Source of the DNA: a virus
IMG/VR virus record: IMGVR_UViG_3300017623_000003
Coordinates: 1 to 41,480 of that record
Direction: 5' to 3' (one strand)
Length of the DNA: 41,480 bases
The notes under the pieces are model-generated. The model was not told the origin of the DNA, made no database searches, and saw only the letters and a program-made list of their open reading frames with translations. Of the stretch, positions 23,049 through 30,898 are shown one piece after another. Both the position numbers and the translations under genes were made by a program. Position 1 is the first letter of the stretch, and each line of letters starts with the position of its first letter.

Positions 23049-24749
23049 TCAGAAGGGGATTTCGTCTTCGGGGATGCCGTACGTCATGCCCGCGGGCTCC
23101 GGCGGCCGGTCCGGCAGGCCTTCTTCGCTGTCAAGGCGCGGGGGCCTGTCGCCAAGCACGTGCTGCGTGACGCGCTCGAACTGGTCGCCGGCCTTCTTCT
23201 CGACGGTGATCGAGAGCGTCGGGGCGAGCGCCCCGGCCTTGGCCATCTCGACCGCGTCCTCCGTGCCGCCGGGCACCGGCTCAACGGAGCGAGCCCGCCA
23301 CCAAGCTTCCGCCTTCGTGCGGGCGTATCCGGTGTGGTCGAAGCAGACCCACTCGCGGAAGAAGCGGTTGAAGCCAACGCGGTACTCGACGCGCATGGTC
23401 AGCGGCGCGGACGGGTCGCTGCGCTTGTAGTGCACGTGGTACGTCGTCTCACTGACGCGGTGCTCCTCGCGAGTGGTCTGGCCGCTGAGGATGCCCTCGG
23501 TGCTGGCCTTCGCCTCATGCTGTTGGCGGTTGGGCTCGGGGAACTGGTGGCCGCACTGCGGGCAGGTCTGGTAGCCCGCCGCGATGAGGGCCTGGCAGTT
23601 CGGACACTCCTTCGCCGGCGCTTCGCCGTCGCCGCGATCGTCGGTGGCGATGCGGATCGCGTCGACCGGGCCGTGGCGGAGCACGTTGCCGCCGAAGTCC
23701 AGCACGAGGCAGTCGGTCTTCCCCGGGTGGAGCCGGAAGCCCCGGCCCACCATCTGGTAGTACAGGCCCGGCGACATGGTCGGCCGCACGAGCGCCACGC
23801 AATCGATGTGCGGGGCGTCGAACCCGGTCGTGAGCACGTTCACGTTGCACAGGTACTTGAGCCCCCCCTCGCCGCCCGACCGGAACCGCCCGAGGATTGC
23901 GGCCCGCACGCCGTCGGGCGTGTCGCCGGTCACGAAGCCGCACTCGATGCCGTGCTTGGTCTTGAGCACATCGACGATGTGCTGCCCGTGACGGATGCCC
24001 GACGAGAAGATCAGCGTGGCGCTGCGGTCCTTCGTGTGCTCGGCGATCTCAGCGCACGCGCCCTCAACGAGCCCCTCCTTGTCCATGAGGTCCTCGACCT
24101 CGCTGGCGACGAACTCGCCGGCGCGGACGTGCAGGTCGTCGGTGCTGATCTTTTGGAGGCCCGCCTTGGTCTTGAGCGGCGACAGGAATCCCTGCACGAT
24201 CAGCTCGCGGACGCCGACCTCGTAGCAGACGTGGTTGAGGATGTTCTCGGCGGCGCAGATCGAGCCGGACTTCATGCGGTACGGCGTGGCGGTCAGCCCG
24301 ATGATGCGGACGTTGGGGTTCACCACCTTCGCGTCGGCGATGAACTGGCGGTACATCCCGTCGTCCTCGGCGGGGACCATGTGCGCCTCATCGACGATGA
24401 TCAGATCGACGGGGCCGAGGTCGCACGCCTTCTTCCAGATGCTCTGGATGCCCGCGACCGTGACGGCGTAGCCGAGGTCCTTGCGCTTGAGGCCAGCCGA
24501 GTAGATGCCCATCGGCACGTCGGGCGCGATAACGCGGAGCTTGTCGGCCGCCTGCTCGAGGAGTTCCTTCACGTGCGCCAGCAGCACGACGCGTCCGCCC
24601 CAGTGGCCGACGGCGTCGCGGCAGATCGTCGCGATCACCGGCGTCTTGCCCCCGCCGGTCGGGATGACCACGCAGGGGTTGTCGTCGCGGGTCCGCAGGT
24701 GCTCGTACACCGCAGCGATCGAATCGGATTGGTACTGACGCAGCTCCAT
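23049..24749 (-). CDS. SF2 DEAD/DEAH-box helicase with zinc ribbon
   Basis: The protein has 566 residues from the ATG at 24749, which overlaps the upstream stop as ATGA; a longer frame lacks support. Helicase motifs appear in order: Q-like start MELRQYQ, motif I PTGGGKT at 30-36, DEAH at 120-123, TATP at 153-156, TGFDAP at 308-313 and motif VI QMVGRGFR at 332-339. A four-Cys zinc ribbon, CPNC...CPQC, lies at 382-399. The last 100 residues (YHVHYKRSDPSAPLTMRVEYRVG, AEAWWRARS) form a C-terminal domain of a kind seen in phage helicases. It probably remodels replication or recombination intermediates as in UvsW-like or RadD-like enzymes. Confidence 0.9.
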   Translation of the reverse strand: MELRQYQSDSIAAVYEHLRTRDDNPCVVIPTGGGKTPVIATICRDAVGHWGGRVVLLAHVKELLEQAADKLRVIAPDVPMGIYSAGLKRKDLGYAVTVAGIQSIWKKACDLGPVDLIIVDEAHMVPAEDDGMYRQFIADAKVVNPNVRIIGLTATPYRMKSGSICAAENILNHVCYEVGVRELIVQGFLSPLKTKAGLQKISTDDLHVRAGEFVASEVEDLMDKEGLVEGACAEIAEHTKDRSATLIFSSGIRHGQHIVDVLKTKHGIECGFVTGDTPDGVRAAILGRFRSGGEGGLKYLCNVNVLTTGFDAPHIDCVALVRPTMSPGLYYQMVGRGFRLHPGKTDCLVLDFGGNVLRHGPVDAIRIATDDRGDGEAPAKECPNCQALIAAGYQTCPQCGHQFPEPNRQQHEAKASTEGILSGQTTREEHRVSETTYHVHYKRSDPSAPLTMRVEYRVGFNRFFREWVCFDHTGYARTKAEAWWRARSVEPVPGGTEDAVEMAKAGALAPTLSITVEKKAGDQFERVTQHVLGDRPPRLDSEEGLPDRPPEPAGMTYGIPEDEIPF

Positions 24750-25027
24750 CAGCACGTCGCCTCCTCGAGCGCACGCACGCAGACCGACCACAATCCAACC
24801 TGCTCATCGGTATCCCAGCATGGATCGGGGCGTCCCGGGCGGGACAATGACCAGGCACGAGCCTCGGTGCTCGGCGCAAAGCACCCAACGCGCTCGGGCT
24901 GATGCACGCCTGTTGCCGGCGCGATCCACTTCTTGCGCTGCTCAGCCATGTAGCGTGCATGGCATGGCTCACAGCAGAAGCCGAAGCGTCGCTGGGTACT
25001 GCCGCATTGTGGACACGGAACGGTCAT
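24749..25027 (-). CDS. small Cys-rich zinc-binding protein
   Basis: The protein has 92 residues. The N-terminus carries CPQC at 5-8 and CCEPCH at 18-23, the layout of a small zinc ribbon (VPCPQCGSTQRRFGFCCEPCHARYM). The remainder contains four more Cys and many Trp but no clear fold. Both ends overlap the neighbouring genes as ATGA, so it is translated between RusA and the helicase. It may be a nucleic-acid-binding accessory to the recombination proteins; a named family is not recognised. Confidence 0.65.
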   Translation of the reverse strand: MTVPCPQCGSTQRRFGFCCEPCHARYMAEQRKKWIAPATGVHQPERVGCFAPSTEARAWSLSRPGRPDPCWDTDEQVGLWSVCVRALEEATC

Positions 25028-25341
25028 GAGTTGATCTCTGTGAGTTCCACCAGGACTTTGCCGCCCGGCATCACCGGGCCACGTTCAACAACCAGCCGAT
25101 CGATCTGCGAGTCGTCGCGGTACGCACCGCCCTTGGCAAGGGCATCGAGCAGTGCCTTCTGCACGTTGTCCAGGTCGCGGCGGCGGTTGTCGGGCGGGCA
25201 GACGGTGACGCGCACCTCCAGCCGACCGTTCATCCGCAGCACCCGCATCTCCGCGAGGGCGGCGCACACGCTTGCGCGGTAGCGCCGCCCCTCGCGGCTC
25301 AGCACGGTCCTGGAGCCCATCCGTCGCCAGATGTGGTTCAC
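25024..25341 (-). CDS. rusA: RusA family Holliday junction resolvase
   Basis: From the only standard start, a GTG at 25341, the protein has 105 residues. RusA dimers cut four-way DNA junctions. The family core is clear: VTVCPPDNRRRDLDNVQKALLDAL with the metal-binding Asp residues, then DDSQIDRLVVERG. The canonical N-terminal strand of the family, of the form LELPYPPSVNHIWR, is also present, but most of it lies upstream of the GTG, which encodes its Val. The full domain would need initiation at a CTG (25386) that overlaps the stop of the preceding gene as CTGA, giving 120 residues. Sequence error or truncation are the alternatives. Confidence 0.85.
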   Translation of the reverse strand: MNHIWRRMGSRTVLSREGRRYRASVCAALAEMRVLRMNGRLEVRVTVCPPDNRRRDLDNVQKALLDALAKGGAYRDDSQIDRLVVERGPVMPGGKVLVELTEINS

Positions 25342-25382
25342 ACTGGGCGGGTACGGGAGCTCGAGGACGCGACCAGATGGAC

Positions 25383-25853
25383 TCAGCGCTTCCAGGGCGG
25401 AGTGCTCCCCAGGCCGACGCCGACGGGAGCGCGGGCGCTCACCGGCGAGCCGCCGCCGCCCTTCTTGGCGTAGCCCTTAATGACGTTGGTGAACTCGCCG
25501 TTGTCGTCGCGCTTCTTCAGCCCGACGTTGATCTCCAGCGGGACGTTGTGCAGCTCGACCGAGTCCTTCGGCTGCATCACGCCGATGGCGCGGCAGATAG
25601 CCGAGAGCTCGCCGCGAGCGATCTTGACCGTCATCTCGCTCTTGTTCTCGAGGTTGAGGCGGGCCCAGACCAGGCGGCCCTTGAACTCGCCGTCGATGAT
25701 CTGGAAGGTCAGCTGCAGGTACTTGCCGCCCCCGGTCTTGGTCGGCTTGAGCTCCGACTCGGAGACGACGGCGAGGTACTTACCCGCGGGGAGCGGATCG
25801 AGCGCGACGGACGGGTCAACCTGGTTTGCATCAAAGTTGTTCAGCGTGGCCAT
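25383..25853 (-). CDS. DUF669 protein, putative ssDNA-binding
   Basis: The protein has 156 residues. The DUF669 pattern is visible: a FDANQVDPSVALDPLPAGKYLAVV start, SELKPTKTGGGKYLQLTFQI at about 34-53, RLVWARLNLEN at 60-70, and ELSAICRAIGV followed by VPLEINVGLKK. Proteins of this family are found beside phage recombinases and are thought to act as single-strand DNA-binding proteins. The tail is Gly/Pro-rich and ends PPWKR instead of the acidic tip of bacterial SSB. It lies between the Sak4-like ATPase and RusA genes. Confidence 0.82.
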   Translation of the reverse strand: MATLNNFDANQVDPSVALDPLPAGKYLAVVSESELKPTKTGGGKYLQLTFQIIDGEFKGRLVWARLNLENKSEMTVKIARGELSAICRAIGVMQPKDSVELHNVPLEINVGLKKRDDNGEFTNVIKGYAKKGGGGSPVSARAPVGVGLGSTPPWKR

Positions 25854-25912
25854 GAGTCAGTTCCTTTGCGATTGGTGATGGACGGATGAGGTATGGACAA
25901 CGGCAACGGCGC

Positions 25913-26731
25913 TCAGGCCGCGCCGGCGTTGTCGGTGGTGGGGGTAGGTGCAGTGACGGCGGCGGAGGGGTCCTCGCCGCGCACGAGCGCCGCGAAGACG
26001 CGGTAGTCCAGCGGGATCTCTTCGGGCAGACCCAATCGGTTCTTGGCGACGTGCGCTGGCCGCTCGACGGTGCGGATGATCCGCTCGCCCGTGCTGACGC
26101 CGTTGTGCTTGGCCTTGTTGAAGCCTTCGTCGACCTTGATGGTGTGGACCTTGTACGTGGCGAAGAGCACCTCGTCGGCCCACTCCTGCACGAGCGCCGA
26201 CGCGAGCTTGTGCAGGCGCGGCGAGTAGCGGTCGTACGGCACGGTCTCGGGGTTCTCGAACTTCTCGATCTTCGCGTGGGCGATCAGCACCACCGTCATG
26301 CCGCGATCAGTGCGGAGGGCATCGAGCGCACCGAGCACAGCCCGCCACTTGTCGACTGCGAAGGCAAAGCCCTTCGCGTAACCGATCTTCTCGATGTTCT
26401 CGACGCTCTCGTCGGCGCAGACCTCGCCCCAGATCAGGCGCTCGAGCCAGTCGAGGCTGTCGATGACGACGGTGCGGTAGTCGTGGTCACCTGAGTACAG
26501 GGACTCGAGCGCCGCCATCACCTCGCCGAGGCTGCGGGCCAGCGGGAACGATTCGCAGTCGATGTCGGCCAGTCCGTCTTCGGTGGGAACAAAGATGGGC
26601 TTCTCGGCCATCGCGCCGAAGGTGCTCTTGCCGATGCCGTGCGTGCCGTACAGCATCACGCGGCGGGGGCGGGCCTTGCGGCCCTTGCTGATCTGGTTCA
26701 TGAGGGTGTGGGGGGTTGCGGTTGTGGGCAT
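25913..26731 (-). CDS. Sak4-like RecA-fold ATPase
   Basis: The protein has 272 residues from the ATG at 26731 with GGAG upstream; the frame is open further upstream but without a better start. Walker A GTHGIGKST lies at 29-37 and Walker B TVVIDSLDW at 87-95. The LIAHAKIEKFENPE segment is typical of the AAA_24 group used by phages as a recombination or annealing ATPase (Sak4 type). A long Ala/Pro/Thr tail follows. Its partners DUF669 and RusA are encoded next to it, giving a full phage recombination set. Confidence 0.85.
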   Translation of the reverse strand: MPTTATPHTLMNQISKGRKARPRRVMLYGTHGIGKSTFGAMAEKPIFVPTEDGLADIDCESFPLARSLGEVMAALESLYSGDHDYRTVVIDSLDWLERLIWGEVCADESVENIEKIGYAKGFAFAVDKWRAVLGALDALRTDRGMTVVLIAHAKIEKFENPETVPYDRYSPRLHKLASALVQEWADEVLFATYKVHTIKVDEGFNKAKHNGVSTGERIIRTVERPAHVAKNRLGLPEEIPLDYRVFAALVRGEDPSAAVTAPTPTTDNAGAA

Positions 26732-26829
26732 GGAATCTCCGTGATTGCAGAAAGTGGGATCGATGTCTTCAGGCCAGATGTCGCGGGTGAACGCGCCTTG
26801 GCCGAGGCGGACGAGCGGAAGTGGAGTGA

Positions 26830-27132
26830 TCACGCGGCGGCGGCCGTGGGCTCGGCTGAGGACGCCTTCACGCGCCGGACGGTAAAGGCGTCCTCGCCGA
26901 ACTCGCGGAGCATCAGCGAGGTGAACATGCGGACGACCGCCGCGCCCACCGGCGTTGTACCGTCGACGCTCAGGCTTCGACCCGCCTGGTCAGCCGCGAA
27001 GCTGACGTCCATTCGGACGATGGCATTGCCGAAGAGCCCCTCGGCGGCGATCATCGCTAGGTGCAGCGTTGCTTCCGCGTCGGTGAGAGCGATGTCCTTG
27101 TCGAAGGTGAAGCGGTACACGCCGGTGGTCAT
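26830..27132 (-). CDS. conserved phage protein, unknown function
   Basis: The protein has 100 residues from the ATG at 27132 with GAGGAG upstream. It begins MTTGVYRFTFDKDIALTDAEATLHLA and continues AEGLFGNAIVRMDVSF, SLSVDGTTPVGAAVVRMFTSLMLREFGEDAFTVRRV, a mixed alpha/beta pattern that I associate with planctomycete prophages. No catalytic residues are obvious. It is the first gene after the promoter element at 27166-27206 and leads the recombination operon, so it is probably an early or middle protein. Confidence 0.7.
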   Translation of the reverse strand: MTTGVYRFTFDKDIALTDAEATLHLAMIAAEGLFGNAIVRMDVSFAADQAGRSLSVDGTTPVGAAVVRMFTSLMLREFGEDAFTVRRVKASSAEPTAAAA

Positions 27133-27165
27133 GGTGAACTCCTCGCTGCACATTGGGGTGCTGTT

Positions 27166-27206
27166 TCCCGGCTACATACGCCATCCGCAGGGCTGCTGTC
27201 CGCTTT
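27166..27206 (-). promoter_or_regulatory. phage promoter element copy 2 (recombination operon)
   Basis: Read on the minus strand it has GGACAG (27201-27196), a 17-base spacer and TATGTA (27178-27173), within a 41-base segment 35/41 identical to 13637-13677. The -10-like box begins 41 bases before the ATG at 27132. It starts two bases after the sigma-factor gene ends, so that gene could control its own neighbours. Confidence 0.72.
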
Positions 27207-27208
27207 GG

Positions 27209-27787
27209 TCACATTGGCTTGAAGCCCGCGGCGGCAAATCGCACACGAAGCTCGGCGATGCGATTGCGCAGCTGGCGGCGGGAGATGCCCAGGCCGCGAG
27301 CCGTCGACACTGCGGAGTCTTCCTGGAGCGCACGGCACAAGTCGGCGAGATCGGGGGGCAGCGCCGCCACGATTTCGCGGATCGAGTCATTGAGATGGAA
27401 CTCATCGATGGGGGAGCGGACCTCACGCCCAAGGCGGCGAGCCGCATCGGCCTCCCCGACCGCTGCCGAGCCGGTGACCGGATCCGTGGTCTGGCTCTCC
27501 CGGAGCCTCTCGATGGAGGCCATGCCGTGGTCGCCGGAGCGCTTCTCACGCTGGCGAGCCCGAAGCAGGGTGATCGCGGCTGAGTCCAGAACGCGGGATA
27601 CGAACGTGCGAAGCTGGGCCCGCTCGGGATCGAACTGGCCGAGCCGCTTGGCGAGGATGAGCGTCAGGTCCCGCAGAACGTCGTCGCGTTCGACGCCCCG
27701 GAAGGCCGGGGACTTCATCAGGCTGCGGGCCTTGATCAGGATGAGTGTGCGGATGTATTGGTCGTTCAGTGATGCGCCGTTGGTCAC
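27209..27787 (-). CDS. phage-encoded sigma-70 family (ECF-like) factor
   Basis: The protein has 192 residues from a GTG with GGAGG six bases upstream. Residues about 10-80 resemble sigma region 2 (VERDDVLRDLTLILAKRLGQFDP, LRTFVSRVLDSAAITLLRARQREKR). Residues about 136-182 resemble region 4, with LPPDLADLCRALQEDS and the HTH STARGLGISRRQLRNRIAELR. The long linker of about 55 residues is polar. Sigma-like factors in phages redirect host RNA polymerase to phage promoters. The two matching promoter elements in the window, one directly downstream, are natural candidates for its targets. Confidence 0.82.
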   Translation of the reverse strand: MTNGASLNDQYIRTLILIKARSLMKSPAFRGVERDDVLRDLTLILAKRLGQFDPERAQLRTFVSRVLDSAAITLLRARQREKRSGDHGMASIERLRESQTTDPVTGSAAVGEADAARRLGREVRSPIDEFHLNDSIREIVAALPPDLADLCRALQEDSAVSTARGLGISRRQLRNRIAELRVRFAAAGFKPM

Positions 27788-28002
27788 GGGTGACCTCCGG
27801 GGCCGGAGCCATCACCCGTCCGTGCCAATCTCGCGTCGCGGCGCACGCCGCAGACATTCACGAGCTTGTAGCGACCGGCGGGTTATGGCCCTCGTGGCCC
27901 TCGGACCCACCGGCCGGTGTCGCGGTTCTGAACGCCCCGCGACGCACACCATCGATGTCGAACAACGCGCAGAGGCCTGTTTTCACGGCACCTGCACGAT
28001 TT

Positions 28003-28953
28003 TCAGAATCTCCCACCTTTGTCGCGTCGGTGCGACGCGACAGTCCGAACCACCGAGTTGCTGTTGACTCCGTTGATGACGGCAGAGGGGCCGCCGGCGC
28101 GGTCCACGGCTCGCTTGACCTTGTCCTTGGTGATCTTGGTCTTCAGGCGCGCTGAGAGCACCTTCGCCGCCTCGCGGTACGAGTGGCATGCCTGGTACGC
28201 GCCGACCAGTACCTCGTCCTGCTGGTGTGATGCTGCCGCAGCCTGGGCCTGCCGGCGCAATACGCGTTTCTTGCCGGCTGGGTCCAGGGGCACGAGTTCC
28301 ACCTGCGCCTGAAGCTCGTCGGCCTTCTGAACCAGGTCGTGAAGCAGGACGACATCAGCCTGCAGCCCTGTCGCATCCTGCGACATCACCCGCGACAGTG
28401 CGACACACGCCGGTGGCCGGCCTGGCCAGACGTGGGATGGGGGTTCCTGGCCGCTGATCAGCACAATGGGCCGACCTGCCTGACCCGCGTGGGCTGCGAT
28501 GCGGGCGGCATCCTCGGCACCGAGCCCCCGGGCCAGCAACACCTCACGGGAAGTCTGCTGCCATCGGGTTGTGCCGAGCCGCCACACACGTCCAGACTCG
28601 ATCGGAGTGGGGCGTCCCTGAAGACCAAGCGCCGCCGCGATGAGCGACGCGACGGCGTCACCGTCGATCGTCCATTGCCGCAGGGCTTCAGAATCAACCT
28701 CGACCGTGACCGACTCCGGGCACGCAATGAAGAACCGAGGCGGGTCGGCGTCGGGAACCTCGAGCACATCCTCGACATGCCCCGAAGGGCAGCACGAACA
28801 GCCCACGCGCGAGGCGGACGTCGTGGCACAGAGCACCCCACGCTCCTGGAGCCACTGGGCTTGCCCATCCGGCCATGATGCCACCTCACGGGCGGAAAAC
28901 AGAGGCTCGCTGCTGTCGAAACACGCCCACAGGCGGGAGAGGAGATCACCCAT
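28003..28953 (-). CDS. unknown protein with Cys/His cluster and C-terminal HTH
   Basis: The protein has 316 residues. A likely zinc site lies in C52, C54, C55, H59 and C78 (GCSCCPSGHVEDV and FFIACPE). The middle contains ESGRVWRLGTTRWQQTSREVLLARGL and PIVLISGQEPP, a Rossmann-like alternation. A coiled-coil helix follows (LQADVVLLHDLVQKADELQAQVELV). Residues about 258-288 (SYREAAKVLSARLKTKITKDKVKRAVDRAGG) look like a DNA-binding HTH. I recall similar hypothetical proteins from planctomycetes but no function. It is the last gene of the XRE/ImmA operon and overlaps the gene before it by eight bases. Confidence 0.7.
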   Translation of the reverse strand: MGDLLSRLWACFDSSEPLFSAREVASWPDGQAQWLQERGVLCATTSASRVGCSCCPSGHVEDVLEVPDADPPRFFIACPESVTVEVDSEALRQWTIDGDAVASLIAAALGLQGRPTPIESGRVWRLGTTRWQQTSREVLLARGLGAEDAARIAAHAGQAGRPIVLISGQEPPSHVWPGRPPACVALSRVMSQDATGLQADVVLLHDLVQKADELQAQVELVPLDPAGKKRVLRRQAQAAAASHQQDEVLVGAYQACHSYREAAKVLSARLKTKITKDKVKRAVDRAGGPSAVINGVNSNSVVRTVASHRRDKGGRF

Positions 28954-30121
28954 GGGTCACCTCCCACAGCCGCAGGCACCGCTCGCCGATCGCGCGCAGC
29001 TCGTCCGGCTTGCTCTTGAGGTCGCAGGAGTTGGGGCAGCTGACGCTAAACCTCAGCGGGCGGGGGCGCGCGTCCGCTGAGAAACGCAACTCGAACGACA
29101 TCTGCTTCACCCGCAGGCGGTCGGGCGTCAATCGCTGCGTGTTCAAGTACTCGGCAATGGCCTGATCGATCCGGTGAATGCCTCGCTCCGGATTGAGCCC
29201 GAGCTCGATGTACTCGCCGGGGCGATCAATCGGCTCCAACCGCACGCGGGTGATCGTGACGGCGACGATGCGGTCCTTGGGATCGGTGGGGAGCTTCCGA
29301 TCCGGCTTGAGTAGATGGTCGAGCGCGTACGCGGGGCGCTTCGGGTCCGCGGGTCCGATGTCCACTCCCAGCACGGCCTTGCAGAACCTCTGCTGGAGGG
29401 GCTCGTACACCTTCTTCCCGCCCTTGGCGTACACATCGAGCGTTCCATCGCTGGGGTTGAACACGAAGACGTTGTCGAACACGCGCCGCTCTTTGCTCCG
29501 CACGAGATGTCCGGTGTCGTCGAAGACCACCGGGTCATCGGGGTAGTCATCTAGATAGGCAAAGAAGTACTCGCTGCCGCCGATCCTCGTGTAGTGCTCG
29601 ATCTCACAGATCTTGCCGCGCAGCTGGCGATCCCAGTAGAACTCCGCCAGCGCCGCCTTCAGCGCCGCCTTGTGGGAATCATCCACCGCGATCGCCTCCT
29701 TCGGCAGGCTGTTCCGCGTGATCCAGTAGCGGCCCGTGGAGAGGGCCTCCGCCCGTGCGAAGTAGGCAGCGACGACGAACGCCATCTTGACGTTGAGGTA
29801 CGTCCACATCGCGCGGTCGGCCTGGCCGACAATCGCGTCGAACTCGGCGAGGCGATCGGGCGCAATGCGCTGGATCTCCTCAACCAGCACCTTCACGCCG
29901 CGCTCGTCCGCCAGTTCGTTGATGTCCTGGAGCACGAGCTGGACGAGCCGTCGCTTGTCGTCGGGCATCTTCTGCCACGCGGCGAAGATGGGCTCGACCT
30001 GCGTCTCGCCCAGGTCGTCCCAAGGGATGCCCTCGACCACGCCGGCGCGCTCGAAGCACACGCGGGTGAGCGAGTTGGAGATCTTGCGGAGGATGCGACG
30101 CGGATCAAAGTCTTTGGCCAT
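28946..30121 (-). CDS. unknown 391-residue protein of XRE/ImmA operon
   Basis: The protein has 391 residues from the ATG at 30121, which has GGAGG seven bases upstream. It begins MAKDFDPRRILRKISNSLTR. The first half is helical, with WDDLGETQVEPIFAAWQKMPDDKRR and VLQDINELADERG. The second half has strand-rich parts (YFFAYLDDYPDDPVVFDDTGHLV, DNVFVFNPSDGTLDVYAKGGKK) and ends in an arginine-rich SFELRFSADARPRPLRFSVSCP segment. No nuclease, ATPase or methylase motif is visible. It is followed by an HTH protein that overlaps it. A defence, lysogeny-control or antirepressor role are all possible, with no direct evidence. Confidence 0.7.
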   Translation of the reverse strand: MAKDFDPRRILRKISNSLTRVCFERAGVVEGIPWDDLGETQVEPIFAAWQKMPDDKRRLVQLVLQDINELADERGVKVLVEEIQRIAPDRLAEFDAIVGQADRAMWTYLNVKMAFVVAAYFARAEALSTGRYWITRNSLPKEAIAVDDSHKAALKAALAEFYWDRQLRGKICEIEHYTRIGGSEYFFAYLDDYPDDPVVFDDTGHLVRSKERRVFDNVFVFNPSDGTLDVYAKGGKKVYEPLQQRFCKAVLGVDIGPADPKRPAYALDHLLKPDRKLPTDPKDRIVAVTITRVRLEPIDRPGEYIELGLNPERGIHRIDQAIAEYLNTQRLTPDRLRVKQMSFELRFSADARPRPLRFSVSCPNSCDLKSKPDELRAIGERCLRLWEVTHG

Positions 30122-30137
30122 TTCAGGGCCTCCAAAT

Positions 30138-30156
30138 GTCCATGTCCCGTGAACAG
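30138..30156. promoter_or_regulatory. operator-like site upstream of 391-residue gene
   Basis: The 17-base pattern GTCCATGTnCnGTGAAC occurs here, 17 bases before the start of the 391-residue gene, and also at 38486-38502 before hsdM, with 15 of 17 positions equal. At hsdM it is half of a 23-base palindrome. The spacing differs at the two genes, so a shared repressor is a suggestion only. Confidence 0.35.
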
Positions 30157-30187
30157 TAAACGCACTGCGCACAAGAACACTGGGGGT

Positions 30188-30898
30188 TCAACCAAACAGG
30201 GATCGATCACGAGTGAGGAGCCCAAGCGCCTCCAAGCGGTAACTCATGGCCTCGGCAGACACATGGAAGTGCTCAGCGAATGGTTTCGCGAAGCGTTGCA
30301 TCGCAGCGTCCTGCTGTGCCTTCACACTTCCGGAGGACGTTGGCGCGTCAAGGTCAAGCACACACACCACGTCATCGGCGCGCCGCCACTTGATCCACGC
30401 ACGGCGAACGAGGTCACGCGGCATGAGCAGGTACGCCGCGAACATGTTCGCCTGTACCTCTTCACGTGCTTGGTCGGTCGAGCGGCACACGAACGCGGGC
30501 GCATCCGGTGCGGATGTCAGAGACATCTGTGTCTCGTCGCGGAGAAAGATCTTTCGGTGAAGCTGCCAGTGGCCGATCTCATGGGCGAGCGTGAACCGGT
30601 AGCGTCCGAGCATGCGTGGCTGCTCGACGGGATCAAGGCTCCGGTCGACTCGGATGATCTGGTCCTTGAACCAGATCGCACCCAGCACATCGCTGTGACC
30701 GAATCGCTTCTGCAGGTCATCTAGTTCATACCGCAGGTTGAGCTGCAGCTCGATCATCTCATCGACGGGAACCGGGGGTTCAGAGACCTCGCCGTGGTCC
30801 TTCTGCCACAGCGCAAAGAGCGTCTCGGCTTCGGCCTCGATGTTCTCATCGCGCAACCACGGCACACGTTCGGTCTTGGCAGGCGGTCGCCCCATCAT
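30188..30898 (-). CDS. ImmA/IrrE-type zinc metallopeptidase
   Basis: The protein has 236 residues. The metallopeptidase motif HEIGH lies at 106-110 within RFTLAHEIGHWQLH, and the third ligand is probably in REEVQANMFAAYLLMP at 145-160. ImmA of ICEBs1 cleaves its XRE repressor to induce the element, and IrrE has a related role in DNA damage response. The preceding gene encodes an XRE protein and overlaps this start as ATGA, so this is the classical repressor-protease pair. The C-terminal part (FAEHFHVSAEAMSYRLEALGL) is helical as in the family. The likely substrate is its neighbour. Confidence 0.9.
   Translation of the reverse strand: MMGRPPAKTERVPWLRDENIEAEAETLFALWQKDHGEVSEPPVPVDEMIELQLNLRYELDDLQKRFGHSDVLGAIWFKDQIIRVDRSLDPVEQPRMLGRYRFTLAHEIGHWQLHRKIFLRDETQMSLTSAPDAPAFVCRSTDQAREEVQANMFAAYLLMPRDLVRRAWIKWRRADDVVCVLDLDAPTSSGSVKAQQDAAMQRFAKPFAEHFHVSAEAMSYRLEALGLLTRDRSLFG

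Noticed and set aside
23160-24902. Open frame of 580 codons opposite the SF2 helicase
   Set aside because: It is antisense to the helicase with Val/Ala/Gly/Arg/Asp bias typical of a shadow frame.
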